Assembly: GCF_000687935.1 (NCBI RefSeq)
Contig: NZ_JHZZ01000001.1
Location: forward strand, 2,316,001-2,380,000
Direction: 5' to 3'
Length of the DNA: 64,000 nucleotides
DNA from: Polaribacter sp. Hel_I_88
GTDB taxonomy: Bacteria > Bacteroidota > Bacteroidia > Flavobacteriales > Flavobacteriaceae
Made by a program: the position numbers and the translations under genes. Of the stretch, positions 16,991 to 26,271 are shown piece by piece (positions within the stretch are counted from its first letter, which is position 1; the number at the start of each line of letters is the position of its first letter). Under the pieces are notes generated by a model that searched no databases, was not told the origin of the DNA, and was given only the letters and a program-made list of their open reading frames with translations.

Positions 16991-19099
16991 CTACTCCACA
17001 ACACTATCAATTAAAATCGTAATTAAATCAATAGCAGCTTGCGCAATTTTTGTTCCAGGGCCAAAGATACCAACAGCACCAGCATCGAATAAAAATTGAT
17101 AATCTTGAGCAGGAATTACCCCACCAACAATCACCATAATATCTTCTCTTCCGTGTTTTTTGAGTTCTGCAATTACCTGAGGCACTAACGTTTTATGGCC
17201 AGCAGCTAAAGAAGAAATTCCTAAAATATGGGCATCATTTTCTACAGCTTGCTTGGTCGCTTCTTCTGGTGTTTGAAAAAGAGGACCAATATCTACATCA
17301 AAACCTAAATCTGCATAGCCAGTGGCTACAACCTTTGCACCTCTATCATGACCATCTTGCCCTAATTTGGCAATCATAATTCTTGGACGTCTTCCTTCCA
17401 ATTCAGCAAATTTATCTGCTAATTTAGAAGCTTTTTTAAATAATTTATCGTCTTTTATCTCCTTACTATACACACCAGATATGGTTTTAGTCACAGCTTT
17501 ATGTCTTCCAAAAATAACTTCTAAAGCATCAGAAATTTCACCTAAAGTCGCTCTGTTTTTTGCAGCTTTTACTGCTAAATCTAATAAATTTTCTTTACCA
17601 GATTTTGCAGCATTGGTTAAATTTACTAAACATTTTTCAACTTCTGCAGTATTTCTTTCTGCTTTTAGTTGATGTAAACGCTCAATTTGAGATTTTCTTA
17701 CAGCTTCATTATCAACTTCTAAAATATGTAAAGGGTCTTCTTGTTTTAGTTTGTATTTATTAACACCAACAATTACATCTTGTCCACTATCAATTTTAGC
17801 CTGTTTTTTTGCAGCGGCTTCTTCAATTCGTAATTTCGGAATTCCCTTTTCAATAGCTTTGGTCATTCCACCTAAATCTTCAACTTCTTCGATTAACTCC
17901 CAAGCTTTGTTGGCAATTTCTTCTGTTAATTTTTCAACATGATAACTTCCAGCCCAAGGATCAACTGTTTTGGTAATGTGGGTTTCTTCTTGTAAAAATA
18001 TTTGTGTGTTTCTGGCAATTCTAGCAGAAAAATCTGTGGGCAAAGCAATGGCTTCATCTAACGCATTTGTGTGTAAACTTTGTGTACCTCCAAAAACGGC
18101 AGCCATGGCTTCAATAGTTGTTCTAGCAACATTATTAAAAGGATCTTGTTCTGTTAAAGACCAACCACTTGTTTGGCAATGTGTTCTTAAAGCTAACGAT
18201 TTTTGATTTTTAGGATTGAATTGCTTCACAATTTTGGCCCACAACATTCTTGCTGCTCTTAATTTGGCAACTTCTGTAAAATGATCCATTCCAATAGCCC
18301 AGAAAAACGATAGTCTTGGTGCAAAAGCATCAATATCCATTCCTGTTTCAATTCCTTTTTTAATATATTCTAAACCATCAGCTAAGGTATATGCTAGTTC
18401 AATTTCTGCTGTGGCTCCAGCTTCTTGCATGTGATACCCAGAAATAGAAATCGAATTGTATTTTGGCATATGTTTGCTGGTATATTCAAAAATATCAGCA
18501 ATAATTTTCATAGATGGAGCAGGAGGATAGATGTACGTATTTCGTACCATAAACTCTTTTAAAATATCATTCTGAATAGTTCCAGATAACAATTCAGGAG
18601 CAACTCCTTGTTCTTCTGCAGCAACAATATAAAACGCTAAAATGGGCAAAACAGCACCATTCATAGTCATAGAAACCGACATTTTATCCAAAGGAATTTG
18701 ATCGAACAAAACCTTCATATCTTCAACAGAATCTATGGCAACTCCAGCTTTACCAACATCTCCTTGCACACGTGGATGATCAGAATCATACCCTCTGTGA
18801 GTGGCTAAATCAAAAGCAACAGACAAGCCTTTTTGGCCAGCTTCTAAATTTCTCCTGTAAAAAGCATTGCTTTCTTCTGCAGTAGAAAAACCTGCATATT
18901 GTCTTATTGTCCAAGGTCTGCGAACATACATTGTAGAGTATGGACCTCTTAAATTTGGGGCAATTCCTGCAACGAAATCTTCGTGCTTTCTAGTTATGAG
19001 TTTTGAGTTATGGGTTTTGAGTTGCTCATCAGACTCCAAACTCTGAACTCTGAACTCTGAACTTTTTAACTTGATTTTGGAAACATCTTTTCTACTCAT
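16991..19099 (-). CDS. mutB: Methylmalonyl-CoA mutase large subunit
   Basis: This is the 702-residue catalytic subunit that interconverts methylmalonyl-CoA and succinyl-CoA with adenosylcobalamin. The TIM-barrel part begins [22 protein letters not shown]. The C-terminal B12-binding domain carries the DxHxxG lower-ligand motif ([10 protein letters not shown], near residue 603). Residues 13-37 are odd: they are the translation of a dispersed DNA repeat containing GAGTTCA and AACTCA units, inserted without breaking the frame. It overlaps the small-subunit gene by 8 bp. B12 dependence implies cobalamin uptake elsewhere. Confidence 0.96.
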   Translation of the reverse strand: MSRKDVSKIKLKSSEFRVQSLESDEQLKTHNSKLITRKHEDFVAGIAPNLRGPYSTMYVRRPWTIRQYAGFSTAEESNAFYRRNLEAGQKGLSVAFDLATHRGYDSDHPRVQGDVGKAGVAIDSVEDMKVLFDQIPLDKMSVSMTMNGAVLPILAFYIVAAEEQGVAPELLSGTIQNDILKEFMVRNTYIYPPAPSMKIIADIFEYTSKHMPKYNSISISGYHMQEAGATAEIELAYTLADGLEYIKKGIETGMDIDAFAPRLSFFWAIGMDHFTEVAKLRAARMLWAKIVKQFNPKNQKSLALRTHCQTSGWSLTEQDPFNNVARTTIEAMAAVFGGTQSLHTNALDEAIALPTDFSARIARNTQIFLQEETHITKTVDPWAGSYHVEKLTEEIANKAWELIEEVEDLGGMTKAIEKGIPKLRIEEAAAKKQAKIDSGQDVIVGVNKYKLKQEDPLHILEVDNEAVRKSQIERLHQLKAERNTAEVEKCLVNLTNAAKSGKENLLDLAVKAAKNRATLGEISDALEVIFGRHKAVTKTISGVYSKEIKDDKLFKKASKLADKFAELEGRRPRIMIAKLGQDGHDRGAKVVATGYADLGFDVDIGPLFQTPEEATKQAVENDAHILGISSLAAGHKTLVPQVIAELKKHGREDIMVIVGGVIPAQDYQFLFDAGAVGIFGPGTKIAQAAIDLITILIDSVVE
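18989..19063 (-). repeat. Dispersed repeat translated inside mutB
   Basis: The minus strand here consists of short units such as GAGTTCAGAGTTCAGAGTTT and AACTCAAAACTCATAACT. This low-complexity repeat type is normally intergenic in flavobacteria. Here it is read in frame as residues 13-37 of the mutase. Confidence 0.6.
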
Positions 19100-20438
19100 T
19101 GTCTAAACGTTGTTTTTCAATTGATTCAGAAAGTCGTTTTCTTACAATTGGAGTTATTAATGTTTTTATATTTCTTTGTTTTACAAAAGGATACAATTCC
19201 AAATCTTGCTTCATTTTGTCAGCTTTGTTAATCTGCATGTTGGTTCCTAATAAAACAATTTTGTTATGATTAAAGCTTTCTTCTTCTTTTAATGCAGCTT
19301 CACTAATTTTTCTTTGGATGACTCCTGCTTTTAATTGCTGTAAAAACCCGCCAGCTTTCTCTATTTGTTGAAAAATAGCCAATGCTTTTTCTGCTAATTG
19401 ATTGGTAATTGTTTCAATATAATAAGCACCATCAGCAAAATTTTGCGCTTCTTTTAAGTAACTTTCTTGTTGTAAAATTAAGAGTTGATTCCTTGAAATT
19501 CGTTCGCCAAATTCATTTGACTTATGATAAATTTCATCATAAGAAACATTAGAAATGGTGTTTGAACTGCCTAAAATTGCACTCATACACTCAGAAGTAG
19601 TTCGCAACATATTTACATTATAATCATAAATAGTTTTGTTGCGTAAACTTGGTTGTGTAAAAATATGTGCCTCCCCATTTTTTACATCATATTCATTTAA
19701 AAGCGATTCCCATAAAATTCGGAAAGCTCTTAATTTGGCAATTTCAAAAAAGTAATTGCTACCAACAGCAAAATTAAAATGGATTTTAGAAGCTACTTCT
19801 TTTCCAAAATGGTTCAAATATTCGTTAGCATGTGCTAATGTATATGCCAATTGTTGACTAATATTTGCACCTGCATTTTGATATAAATCTCCAGAAACAG
19901 AAATGCAATTGTTAGAAACTTCAACAATCTTTTCTAATTGTTGATGATCTTCTTTTAGGTTTATAAACCAATTACCAACTTCAGCCAAATTCCCAATAAT
20001 ATCAGTCTGAATAAAGGTGTTTTCTGAATCACAAAATTCAGCAAGTTTGGTTTGAAAATCTGAATCTAAAAAAGTGAATTTGAAATATAATAAAGTTTTA
20101 CCTGGAAATCCTTTTATTAAAGTTTTAGGATCAAATGGTTTTGATGCTTTAAATTGAATTGTATTTGCACCTCTTTTTAAGGCGTTAAGAGCCAAAGAAT
20201 TTGCTATTTTTTCATCATCAACAAAAATAGTTTGACAAATATTATAGCCTTTTTTTGGGATGTTTATTTTTGTATTTGTCCTATCTTCTTTGGTGTAAAA
20301 AGGTCTTACCGTAATTCCTTCATCTGTTTGCCAAAGTAAGGTTTCGTTATAATCTGCACCTTTTAAATCTACTTGAATTTTTTGTTTCCAAGTTGCAGGT
20401 GTTATGGGTTCAAAATCTTCAAATAAAAAGTTGCTCAT
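19092..20438 (-). CDS. mutA: Methylmalonyl-CoA mutase small subunit
   Basis: This 448-residue non-catalytic partner is homologous to the barrel of the large subunit and lacks the B12-binding domain. Visible segments are [49 protein letters not shown] and [20 protein letters not shown]. It overlaps the large subunit by 8 bp and the DivIC-like gene by 1 bp, so translation is probably coupled. The length is typical for Bacteroidetes. Confidence 0.93.
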   Translation of the reverse strand: MSNFLFEDFEPITPATWKQKIQVDLKGADYNETLLWQTDEGITVRPFYTKEDRTNTKINIPKKGYNICQTIFVDDEKIANSLALNALKRGANTIQFKASKPFDPKTLIKGFPGKTLLYFKFTFLDSDFQTKLAEFCDSENTFIQTDIIGNLAEVGNWFINLKEDHQQLEKIVEVSNNCISVSGDLYQNAGANISQQLAYTLAHANEYLNHFGKEVASKIHFNFAVGSNYFFEIAKLRAFRILWESLLNEYDVKNGEAHIFTQPSLRNKTIYDYNVNMLRTTSECMSAILGSSNTISNVSYDEIYHKSNEFGERISRNQLLILQQESYLKEAQNFADGAYYIETITNQLAEKALAIFQQIEKAGGFLQQLKAGVIQRKISEAALKEEESFNHNKIVLLGTNMQINKADKMKQDLELYPFVKQRNIKTLITPIVRKRLSESIEKQRLDNE

Positions 20439-20758
20439 TATTTTTTTATGGTATCAAATTCAATAATATAAATATCTTCGTTCTCTTTTTTCATCAAATA
20501 TTGTTCTCTCGCAAAACGTTCTAATTCTAAAGAATCTTGCAATTTTTTGATGGTTTCTTTGTCTTTCGAAATTTTATCTTCGTAAAAAGAAATGGTGCTT
20601 TCTAAATCCTCTATTTCTGAATTAAATTTTCGATGAATTAAATAAGAATTTTCATCAAAAAAGAGCATCCAAATAATAAAAGGAATTAAAATAATTACAA
20701 AAATATTTGTAAGAATTTTAAATAAGGAATTACTTTTTAAACGTTGAAAAAAACTCAT
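20438..20758 (-). CDS. Septum formation initiator (FtsB/DivIC family)
   Basis: This 106-residue bitopic protein has one membrane segment (about residues 15-32) followed by a coiled coil of the FtsB/DivIC type, ending EREQYLMKKENEDIYIIEF. It bridges division proteins at the septum. It shares its first and last bases with udk and mutA, an arrangement common in flavobacteria. Confidence 0.88.
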   Translation of the reverse strand: MSFFQRLKSNSLFKILTNIFVIILIPFIIWMLFFDENSYLIHRKFNSEIEDLESTISFYEDKISKDKETIKKLQDSLELERFAREQYLMKKENEDIYIIEFDTIKK

Positions 20759-21363
20759 TATAAGCGCTCATTTATCACACTTCTTACCACATCAATGGCA
20801 ACAGTGTTAAATCTATCATTAGGAATTATAATGTCAGCAAAGTTTTTTGTGGGTTCTATAAACTGCAAGTGCATTGGTTTTAAAGTGTTTTGATAACGGT
20901 TTAAAACTTCATCAATATCTCTGCCTCTTTCTGTAATATCTCTTCGAACTCTCCTAATTAAACGCTCATCAGTTTCTGCGTGTACAAAGATTTTTATATC
21001 GAATAAATCACGTAATTCCTCATTGTTAAAGATAAGAATTCCTTCAACAATTATTACTTTTCTAGGATGAGTTTTTAAAAAATCTTCTGTTCTGTTATGA
21101 GTAACAAAAGAATAAACGGGTTGCTTAATTGTTTTTCCTTTCTTTAAATCTTTTAAATGCTTAATGAGCAACTCAAAATCGATAGCTCTTGGATGATCGA
21201 AATTTATTTTTGTACGTTCTTCGTAAGAAAGATTATGGGTTTCTTTGTAGTAAGAATCTTGAGAAATTACACAAACTTCATCTGTTGGTAATTGTTTAAC
21301 AATTTGATTTACAACAGTTGTTTTACCACTTCCAGTTCCACCTGCAATTCCTATAATAAGCAT
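20758..21363 (-). CDS. udk: Uridine kinase
   Basis: This 201-residue pyrimidine-salvage kinase phosphorylates uridine and cytidine. The P-loop GIAGGTGSGKTTVV is at the N-terminus. DSYYKETHNLSYEER, NFDHPRAIDFELL, VIIVEGILIFN and RLIRRVRRDITERGR are all family signatures. The length is normal. It is the first gene of udk-divIC-mutA-mutB. Confidence 0.95.
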   Translation of the reverse strand: MLIIGIAGGTGSGKTTVVNQIVKQLPTDEVCVISQDSYYKETHNLSYEERTKINFDHPRAIDFELLIKHLKDLKKGKTIKQPVYSFVTHNRTEDFLKTHPRKVIIVEGILIFNNEELRDLFDIKIFVHAETDERLIRRVRRDITERGRDIDEVLNRYQNTLKPMHLQFIEPTKNFADIIIPNDRFNTVAIDVVRSVINERL

Positions 21364-21380
21364 AAATTTTGATATTTTTA

Positions 21381-21411
21381 GACCTACAAGGTTTTTGAAA
21401 CCTTGCAGGTC
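21381..21411. repeat. Palindromic ACCTxCAAGGT repeat
   Basis: GACCTACAAGGTTTTTG and the mirrored CCTTGCAGGTC form a near-perfect hairpin between udk and the AarF gene. Two related palindromes are at 47893-47919 and 47941-47966. It is probably a REP-like dispersed element. Confidence 0.6.
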
Positions 21412-21451
21412 TTTTGTTGATTTGATTTACGCTACGAAAATACTAAAGATT

Positions 21452-22762
21452 TTACAAATTGATGAAATTATTAATCTTGATTCCTTTCGCTTTTAAATCG
21501 AACATTAAATTATACAAACCAAAAAACGTTCTGTTCATATAAATAAAGTGTTTAGATCCTCTACTTGCGTTGTAAGAACGCAGTTCTGTGTTTTTAGAAT
21601 ATCGCTCACCAAATTCGGCTATTTTTCCAAAGAAAACTGCATCAGAAAAATCGAATTCCTCTTTATGAAAAGGTTGTGTAAAAATTGATAACATTTCATG
21701 AAACATCGATTTAAAAAACTCATACTCTTCTTTTGGATCTTCTTTTCTAAGAATATCTAATTCGAACATTTTCTCCACAAAAAGTTTTTCATCATCTAAA
21801 GTTTCTTGTCTTGCTAATACAAAATACGGGTTGTAAAAATCTAAAGGAATAATTTTCATACAACCAAAGTCTAATGCAATTAACTCACCTTTTTCAGAAA
21901 TTAAAAAGTTTCCTGGATGTGGATCTGCATGCACTTTTTTCAAGTTATGAATCTGGAACATATAAAAATCCCATAAAGCTTGCCCAACTGCATTCGCTTT
22001 TTCTTGATCAGTATTTGTGTTCGTAAATTCTGATAAATGAATTCCCTTCATCCAATCCATCGTAATAATTTGCTTGGATGATAATTCTGTGTAATATCTT
22101 GGAAAAGCTAAGTTAGGAATGTGGCTACAAGCGTCTACAATTTCTTGGCTTTGCTTTACTTCTAAAAAGTAATCTGTTTCTTCTAGTAGTTTATCTTGAA
22201 CTTCAAAAAAGTATTCGTCAGAAGTTTTGCCTTTCATGTTAAACATTCTAATTACAAAAGGTTTTAACATGGCTAAATCAGACTTTATACTATCTGAAAC
22301 TCCTGGATATTGAATTTTAACCGCCAATTCTTTGCCATCTTTCTTAGCCTTATGAACCTGCCCAATACTTGCAGCATTGTAGGCTTTTACATCAAATTCA
22401 TCATAAATTTCTGATGGAAATTTTCCAAAACTTTTTTTGAATGTTTTTAAAACCAACGCTTCAGAAAGTGGTGGAACAGAAAATTGTGCCAAAGAAAATT
22501 TTTCTACATACGCCCTTGGTAAAATACTTTTTTCCATACTTAACATTTGCGCCACTTTTAACGGACTTCCTTTTAAGTCTTTTAAGCTGTCATAAATGTC
22601 TTCTGCATTGTCTTTGTTTAATTTTTCTCTTGCAGTTTCTTCGGTTTCAGTAATTTTATTACCATAATATTTTAAATAATTCACGCCAACTTTTGCACCA
22701 GTTGTAACTAGTTTTGTGGCTCTCTGAATTTTCGTAATCGGAATTTTGCTTGCTTTTTTCAT
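21452..22762 (-). CDS. AarF/ABC1/UbiB-family kinase-like protein
   Basis: This 436-residue atypical kinase has the family N-terminal motif in the variant form SPLKVAQMLS (usually KxGQ), ELAVKIQYPGV for the nucleotide-binding Lys, KVHADPHPGNF as catalytic loop and ALDFGCM as metal-binding motif. UbiB members support ubiquinone synthesis or lipid homeostasis. Flavobacteria use menaquinone, so a lipid role is more likely here (inference). It is 3 bp after a TetR-like gene, forming a two-gene operon beside phasin-like genes. Confidence 0.88.
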   Translation of the reverse strand: MKKASKIPITKIQRATKLVTTGAKVGVNYLKYYGNKITETEETAREKLNKDNAEDIYDSLKDLKGSPLKVAQMLSMEKSILPRAYVEKFSLAQFSVPPLSEALVLKTFKKSFGKFPSEIYDEFDVKAYNAASIGQVHKAKKDGKELAVKIQYPGVSDSIKSDLAMLKPFVIRMFNMKGKTSDEYFFEVQDKLLEETDYFLEVKQSQEIVDACSHIPNLAFPRYYTELSSKQIITMDWMKGIHLSEFTNTNTDQEKANAVGQALWDFYMFQIHNLKKVHADPHPGNFLISEKGELIALDFGCMKIIPLDFYNPYFVLARQETLDDEKLFVEKMFELDILRKEDPKEEYEFFKSMFHEMLSIFTQPFHKEEFDFSDAVFFGKIAEFGERYSKNTELRSYNASRGSKHFIYMNRTFFGLYNLMFDLKAKGIKINNFINL

Positions 22763-22765
22763 ACC

Positions 22766-23428
22766 TTAATCCGTATTTTTTTGAAATCTTTCTTTGTAAA
22801 CAAATTTCCCTAAATCAAAAACGTTTTTTAGGAATTTGTTTTCTATTAATTCGAAACTGGTACTGATTGATTTTTCTATAAAAATATCTGTTTTTTCAAA
22901 AGATTCAGATTCATCTTCTAACCAAAATTTAATAGTGATGAGCATTTGAGCCCATGCAGAATAGTTGATAAAACCTGATTGTATTTTCTCTAAACCATCA
23001 ATTGGTAAAATACTTTCAGACAATGCTAAACTATCTACAAAATCTATAAAACTCTTTTTTAAGCTCGATAAAGTTTTGTATGATTTTAGTTGATTTTTGC
23101 ATCCTTTTAAAACCACTTCTACATATGCTCTATTCAAAGTTAAGTTTTCGAAAAACGTAAAATAAAGACTTAATAGTTTGTTTTTTCCATCAAAAGAAAC
23201 AAACTCTTCGCTTTCATTTAAAACCTCTAAAGAATTTTTAAAAAGTTCGTTAAAAATAGTTTTTTCAACCTTTTTTAAAGACTTAAAATGTTTGTAAAAA
23301 TTGTCTTCATCTAAATTTACTTGTTCGCAAAAATCACTAACATCATCAGGCTTCATTTTGTGTTCAGAAACCAAATCCATGTATAAAGTTAGGATGTCTA
23401 GTTTGGAGCTATTTTTCTTTTTTTTCAT
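22766..23428 (-). CDS. TetR-like transcriptional regulator
   Basis: This 220-residue helical protein has an N-terminal segment (LDILTLYMDLVSEHKMKPDDVSDFCEQVNLDEDNFYKHFKSL) with the spacing of a TetR helix-turn-helix. The larger C-terminal domain is helical and probably binds a ligand or partner. It is cotranscribed with the AarF gene, which begins 3 bp later. A TATTTTTG -7 box lies at 23445-23452. The HTH is divergent, so the regulator call is moderate. Confidence 0.65.
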   Translation of the reverse strand: MKKKKNSSKLDILTLYMDLVSEHKMKPDDVSDFCEQVNLDEDNFYKHFKSLKKVEKTIFNELFKNSLEVLNESEEFVSFDGKNKLLSLYFTFFENLTLNRAYVEVVLKGCKNQLKSYKTLSSLKKSFIDFVDSLALSESILPIDGLEKIQSGFINYSAWAQMLITIKFWLEDESESFEKTDIFIEKSISTSFELIENKFLKNVFDLGKFVYKERFQKNTD

Positions 23429-23444
23429 CGTATAAAATCTCTTA

Positions 23445-23452
23445 CAAAAATA
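23445..23452 (-). promoter_or_regulatory. -7 box of the TetR-like/AarF operon
   Basis: TATTTTTG on the minus strand fits TAnnTTTG, 17 bases before the ATG. It lies just past the terminator of the phasin-like genes, so the operon has its own promoter. Confidence 0.5.
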
Positions 23453-23495
23453 CGAAACGTTTGGTTGTTAAAAGAAAATGAGTCTATCTAAAAAC

Positions 23496-23529
23496 AAAAA
23501 ACCAAGTTAAAATTTAACTTGGTTTTTTT
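23496..23529 (-). terminator. Terminator after the phasin-like genes
   Basis: AACCAAGTTAA and TTAACTTGGTT form an 11-bp stem, with A and T runs on either side. It lies 20 bases beyond the stop of the 23547-23840 gene. Confidence 0.85.
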
Positions 23530-23546
23530 AGTAGAAAAGTGGGGAC

Positions 23547-23840
23547 TTAAGAAGTCAATACTTTACGGAATCTTTTTTTGCCTTTTAATAAATGAGCTTT
23601 GTAAGTTTCTAAAGTATCAAAAATTAAATTTTGTTGATTTTCTAACAATTGAACGCCACCTTTTAAAGCTTTTTCTGTTACTTTTTGCCATTGACTAGCA
23701 ATTGTAATAGATTCTGTAACTACTTCTTCTGTTTTGTTTAAAGCGAAATCATTTGCTTTATGAAACGATATTTTTGCAGAATCTACAGCCTTATTTACTT
23801 TTGCAGTAATTTTTTGAGTATCTATTTTTTTTGTTTTCAT
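23547..23840 (-). CDS. Phasin-like small helical protein
   Basis: This 97-residue basic, wholly helical protein has the segment IASQWQKVTEKALKGGVQLL and then NQQNLIFDTLETYKAHLLKGKKRF. The same W-Q-K-x-T-x-K...QQ...LE pattern is seen in the proteins at 23855-24700 and 24775-25032. The amphipathic repeats resemble phasins that coat storage granules. It starts 14 bp after the HHH-domain gene and is followed by a strong terminator. Granule coating is inferred from the pattern and the neighbouring lipid-storage genes. Confidence 0.6.
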   Translation of the reverse strand: MKTKKIDTQKITAKVNKAVDSAKISFHKANDFALNKTEEVVTESITIASQWQKVTEKALKGGVQLLENQQNLIFDTLETYKAHLLKGKKRFRKVLTS

Positions 23841-23854
23841 AATTGTTTTTTTAA

Positions 23855-24700
23855 TTATTTACTTTCCCAATTTTTAACAGCTTCCATATCGCCTTTTAAA
23901 GCTAATTTTGCTTGTGCTTTCCAACCAGATAAATCGTAAATTTTTGCATTAACGCCAGCATCTGTTAATAATTTACCCATATTTTTCAACGTCATTTTAG
24001 AAATTTGCTCGTAAGAAGTTACGTTCAAATCGTTTAAAGACTTTTCTAAAACGGGTCCAATTCCTTTAATCACTTTTAGGTCGTTAATTACATCCGTTTT
24101 TTCAACTACTATTTTTTCTTCAATAACAACTTCTTTTTTAACAACTTTTTTCTTTGTAGTCTTTTTTGCTTTTGATGGTTTCGCATCATCTAGCTTTTCA
24201 TTTACTGTATTTAAAGCATCTTCTGTATATTCTTCAATTTTTTCTTTTGCTTCATCTATAGTAGAAGAAATTGTTTTTTTAAGTTTGTCAGACATTTTTT
24301 CTGCCTTTTTAACCAATTTGTTATTAGCTACATCTTTTTCAAACTTATTTTTCATCTCCTCAGCTTTTTCAACTAAAGGATTTTCTTTGACCATTTTCTT
24401 TGCGTTTTCCATCATTTTAGGATCATAACCTACCAATGTTTTTAAACGCTCAGTACTATTTTCTAACTGACCCTTAATAGATTCTGCAGTTTCAACAACC
24501 ATATTAATTTGTTGTTTGGTTAATGGTTCTGCTTTCTTTACTAATTTAGCTGTTAATTTTTGCCATTTTTCTCCTGTTTTTACAGTAGATTCAATTGCGT
24601 TGAAAGAAGCATCAATTAAATCGCTATTAATTTTCATAACGATTGCTTTTGCTTTTCCTAATTTGTTATCTTTTTTTGATTTTGACTTTTTAGTTGCCAT
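23855..24700 (-). CDS. Phasin-like protein with C-terminal helix-hairpin-helix domain
   Basis: This 281-residue protein has three parts. The N-terminal ~90 residues are phasin-like (TGEKWQKLTAKLVKKAEPLT, QQINMVVETAESIKGQL). The middle is a long Lys/Glu-rich amphipathic and Lys/Ala-rich stretch. The last ~75 residues are an HHH_5-type domain, LKVIKGIGPVLEKSLNDLNV. The HHH fold normally binds DNA, so the protein could tie granules to the nucleoid, as the PHB phasin PhaM does in Ralstonia (analogy only). Its promoter shares an 18-bp box with that of the 24775-25032 gene. Confidence 0.65.
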   Translation of the reverse strand: MATKKSKSKKDNKLGKAKAIVMKINSDLIDASFNAIESTVKTGEKWQKLTAKLVKKAEPLTKQQINMVVETAESIKGQLENSTERLKTLVGYDPKMMENAKKMVKENPLVEKAEEMKNKFEKDVANNKLVKKAEKMSDKLKKTISSTIDEAKEKIEEYTEDALNTVNEKLDDAKPSKAKKTTKKKVVKKEVVIEEKIVVEKTDVINDLKVIKGIGPVLEKSLNDLNVTSYEQISKMTLKNMGKLLTDAGVNAKIYDLSGWKAQAKLALKGDMEAVKNWESK

Positions 24701-24737
24701 AATATATATGTTTTAAATTTATTTAATTTTGATACTG

Positions 24738-24772
24738 CAAACTTACAAAACGCAAGTTGCAAATGAGTTACA
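24738..24772 (-). promoter_or_regulatory. Promoter with shared 18-bp box, HHH/phasin-like operon
   Basis: On the minus strand TGTAACTCATTTGCAACT (24755-24772) is followed by the -7 box TAAGTTTG (24738-24745). There are 14 bases between the TTTG of the box and the -7 box. The same box with the same spacing precedes the 24775-25032 gene. Confidence 0.65.
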
Positions 24773-24774
24773 AA

Positions 24775-25032
24775 CTATTTTTTGCTAAAAAAGTCTAGTC
24801 CTTTATTTAATTTAGACCAAATCATTTTTTTACTTTTCTCTAGATTGTTAAATAATTTGTCTTGTTGTTTTTCAGAAAAATCTAATGTTTTTTTAATCGA
24901 TTTTGCTGTAAATTCTTGTAATTCTTCTGCTTTGTCAATCGATTTTAAAACTACTTTTTCTGTAGTTTCTAAAGCCATATTATTTAATTTTGTGCTATTC
25001 TTTTTTATGTCTTTTGCTGATATAGTTTTCAT
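24775..25032 (-). CDS. Phasin-like small helical protein
   Basis: This 85-residue amphipathic helical protein contains DKAEELQEFTAKSIKKTLDFSEKQQDKLFNNLEKSKKMIW, the same layout as its two neighbours. Its own promoter lies at 25061-25095, with the 18-bp box shared with the next gene downstream. A granule-surface role is inferred; no hit to a named family can be claimed from reading alone. Confidence 0.6.
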   Translation of the reverse strand: MKTISAKDIKKNSTKLNNMALETTEKVVLKSIDKAEELQEFTAKSIKKTLDFSEKQQDKLFNNLEKSKKMIWSKLNKGLDFFSKK

Positions 25033-25060
25033 CTTTTTTATTTTTAATTTAATTATACCC

Positions 25061-25095
25061 CAAATTTAAACTATCAGAGTTGCAAATGAGTTACA
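25061..25095 (-). promoter_or_regulatory. Promoter with shared 18-bp box, first phasin-like gene
   Basis: TGTAACTCATTTGCAACT (25078-25095) and -7 box TAAATTTG (25061-25068) on the minus strand, again 14 bases apart. The leader to the ATG at 25032 is short. Confidence 0.65.
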
Positions 25096-25460
25096 CTTTT
25101 GATTTTGAGGTGCTAATTGCAAGAATTGGTGCGAAATATTAAGTCACTAATTATATGAATTTCATATATTTCAGGAATTTTCAATGATGAGTATGTTTTA
25201 AAATAAATTCCCAATTCCAATTTAGCAAACGTCTGTCAGGCTGAGCTTGTCGAAGACCAATAACGGCGCTTTCACAAAATAAAAAATTTTATGTGATTTC
25301 TCCTTTCGTCGAAAAGACAAAACTGTATGTTATCATGTTACTTAAAAATTAAAAGCAACTCAAATTAGAGTAATTAGTGTAATTCATGACATTTTTTTTA
25401 AAAGCAGCATAATCTAAAAGCAAACATCTGAATAATCCGTGAAATCTGTGTCCAAATCAA
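25096..25460. other. Gene-free stretch with dispersed repeat fragments
   Basis: No credible gene is seen. It holds GTCTGTCAGGCTGAGCTTG running into TCGAAGAC at 25231-25257, a repeat type common in flavobacterial intergenic DNA. It also has TTAGTGTAATTCATGAC and CCGTGAAATCTGTGTCC-like pieces near 25370-25453. It looks like accumulated repeat debris downstream of the BTAD gene. Confidence 0.5.
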
Positions 25461-26264
25461 TCAAGAAATCGCTTCAATCTCCTTCAACAACTTTTTAGTT
25501 TCAGGCAAAGGCGAAATTCCATATTCTTCCTCAAGAATATCCTCACATTTCATATAGGTTTTAATGGCTTGTGGTCTGTTACCTTTTATAATGTAAGCTT
25601 TCATCTGAATTCTGTAGGCATCTTCCCAAGTGGAATCTATTGCTAATGCTTTTTGCGCTAAACGAATACTCTCTAACGGATTTTCATCAACCAAAATTTC
25701 AGCTAGAGTAATGTAAGCTCCTAAAATTAATAATTGTGTTTTTTCTCTTTCTTCGGATGTCCAATCTTCGTAAATTCTATTGGGCAAATAAGTGCCTTTA
25801 TACAATTCAATTGCTTTTTTGTAGGCAGTTTTTGCGATAGCTTTATCATTTGTAAAAGCTTCATTGCCAATTACGATATAATTTTCAAGAGCTTCTACAT
25901 CAATCCAAACCTTTTCTAAATCAATTTGATAACTCACACCTTGTCTACTAATAAATTCAGGTTCAGTTCTGGAAGGTCTTTCAGGTTCTAAAGCTTTGTT
26001 GATGCCATGCAAAGCCACTTTAAAATCGCGATCGTTCCAATCTTCCCAAAGTCCGTCCATAATTTTTTCTTTATGAACCGCATTTCTTTGCCTGTTAGAA
26101 ACCAAATACTGTAGCAACTGAATGGTTTTATCTCTTCCCCATTCTTTATTCTCTATTTTTTGCTGATTTCTCCAAACCACAAAATTCCCTAATGTTTCAA
26201 TACGAATGGCTGCATTGTTATAAAAGGCATTGAGTTCGTTAATTTGTTGAAGAAAATCTGACAT
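25461..26264 (-). CDS. BTAD/SARP-type transcriptional regulator
   Basis: This 267-residue protein has an OmpR-like winged helix at residues ~20-95 (IRIETLGNFVVWRNQQKIENKEWGR ... HKEKIMDGLWED). A bacterial transcriptional activator (BTAD) TPR domain follows at residues ~115-260 (VDVEALENYIVIGNEAF ... EDILEEEYGISPLPETKKLL). No ATPase domain follows, so it is the short SARP-like form, which is rare in Bacteroidetes. It starts 7 bp after the coiled-coil gene, so the two are one operon. Its target may be the lipid-storage genes beside it (inference). Confidence 0.82.
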   Translation of the reverse strand: MSDFLQQINELNAFYNNAAIRIETLGNFVVWRNQQKIENKEWGRDKTIQLLQYLVSNRQRNAVHKEKIMDGLWEDWNDRDFKVALHGINKALEPERPSRTEPEFISRQGVSYQIDLEKVWIDVEALENYIVIGNEAFTNDKAIAKTAYKKAIELYKGTYLPNRIYEDWTSEEREKTQLLILGAYITLAEILVDENPLESIRLAQKALAIDSTWEDAYRIQMKAYIIKGNRPQAIKTYMKCEDILEEEYGISPLPETKKLLKEIEAIS

Positions 26265-26271
26265 TTAGAAA

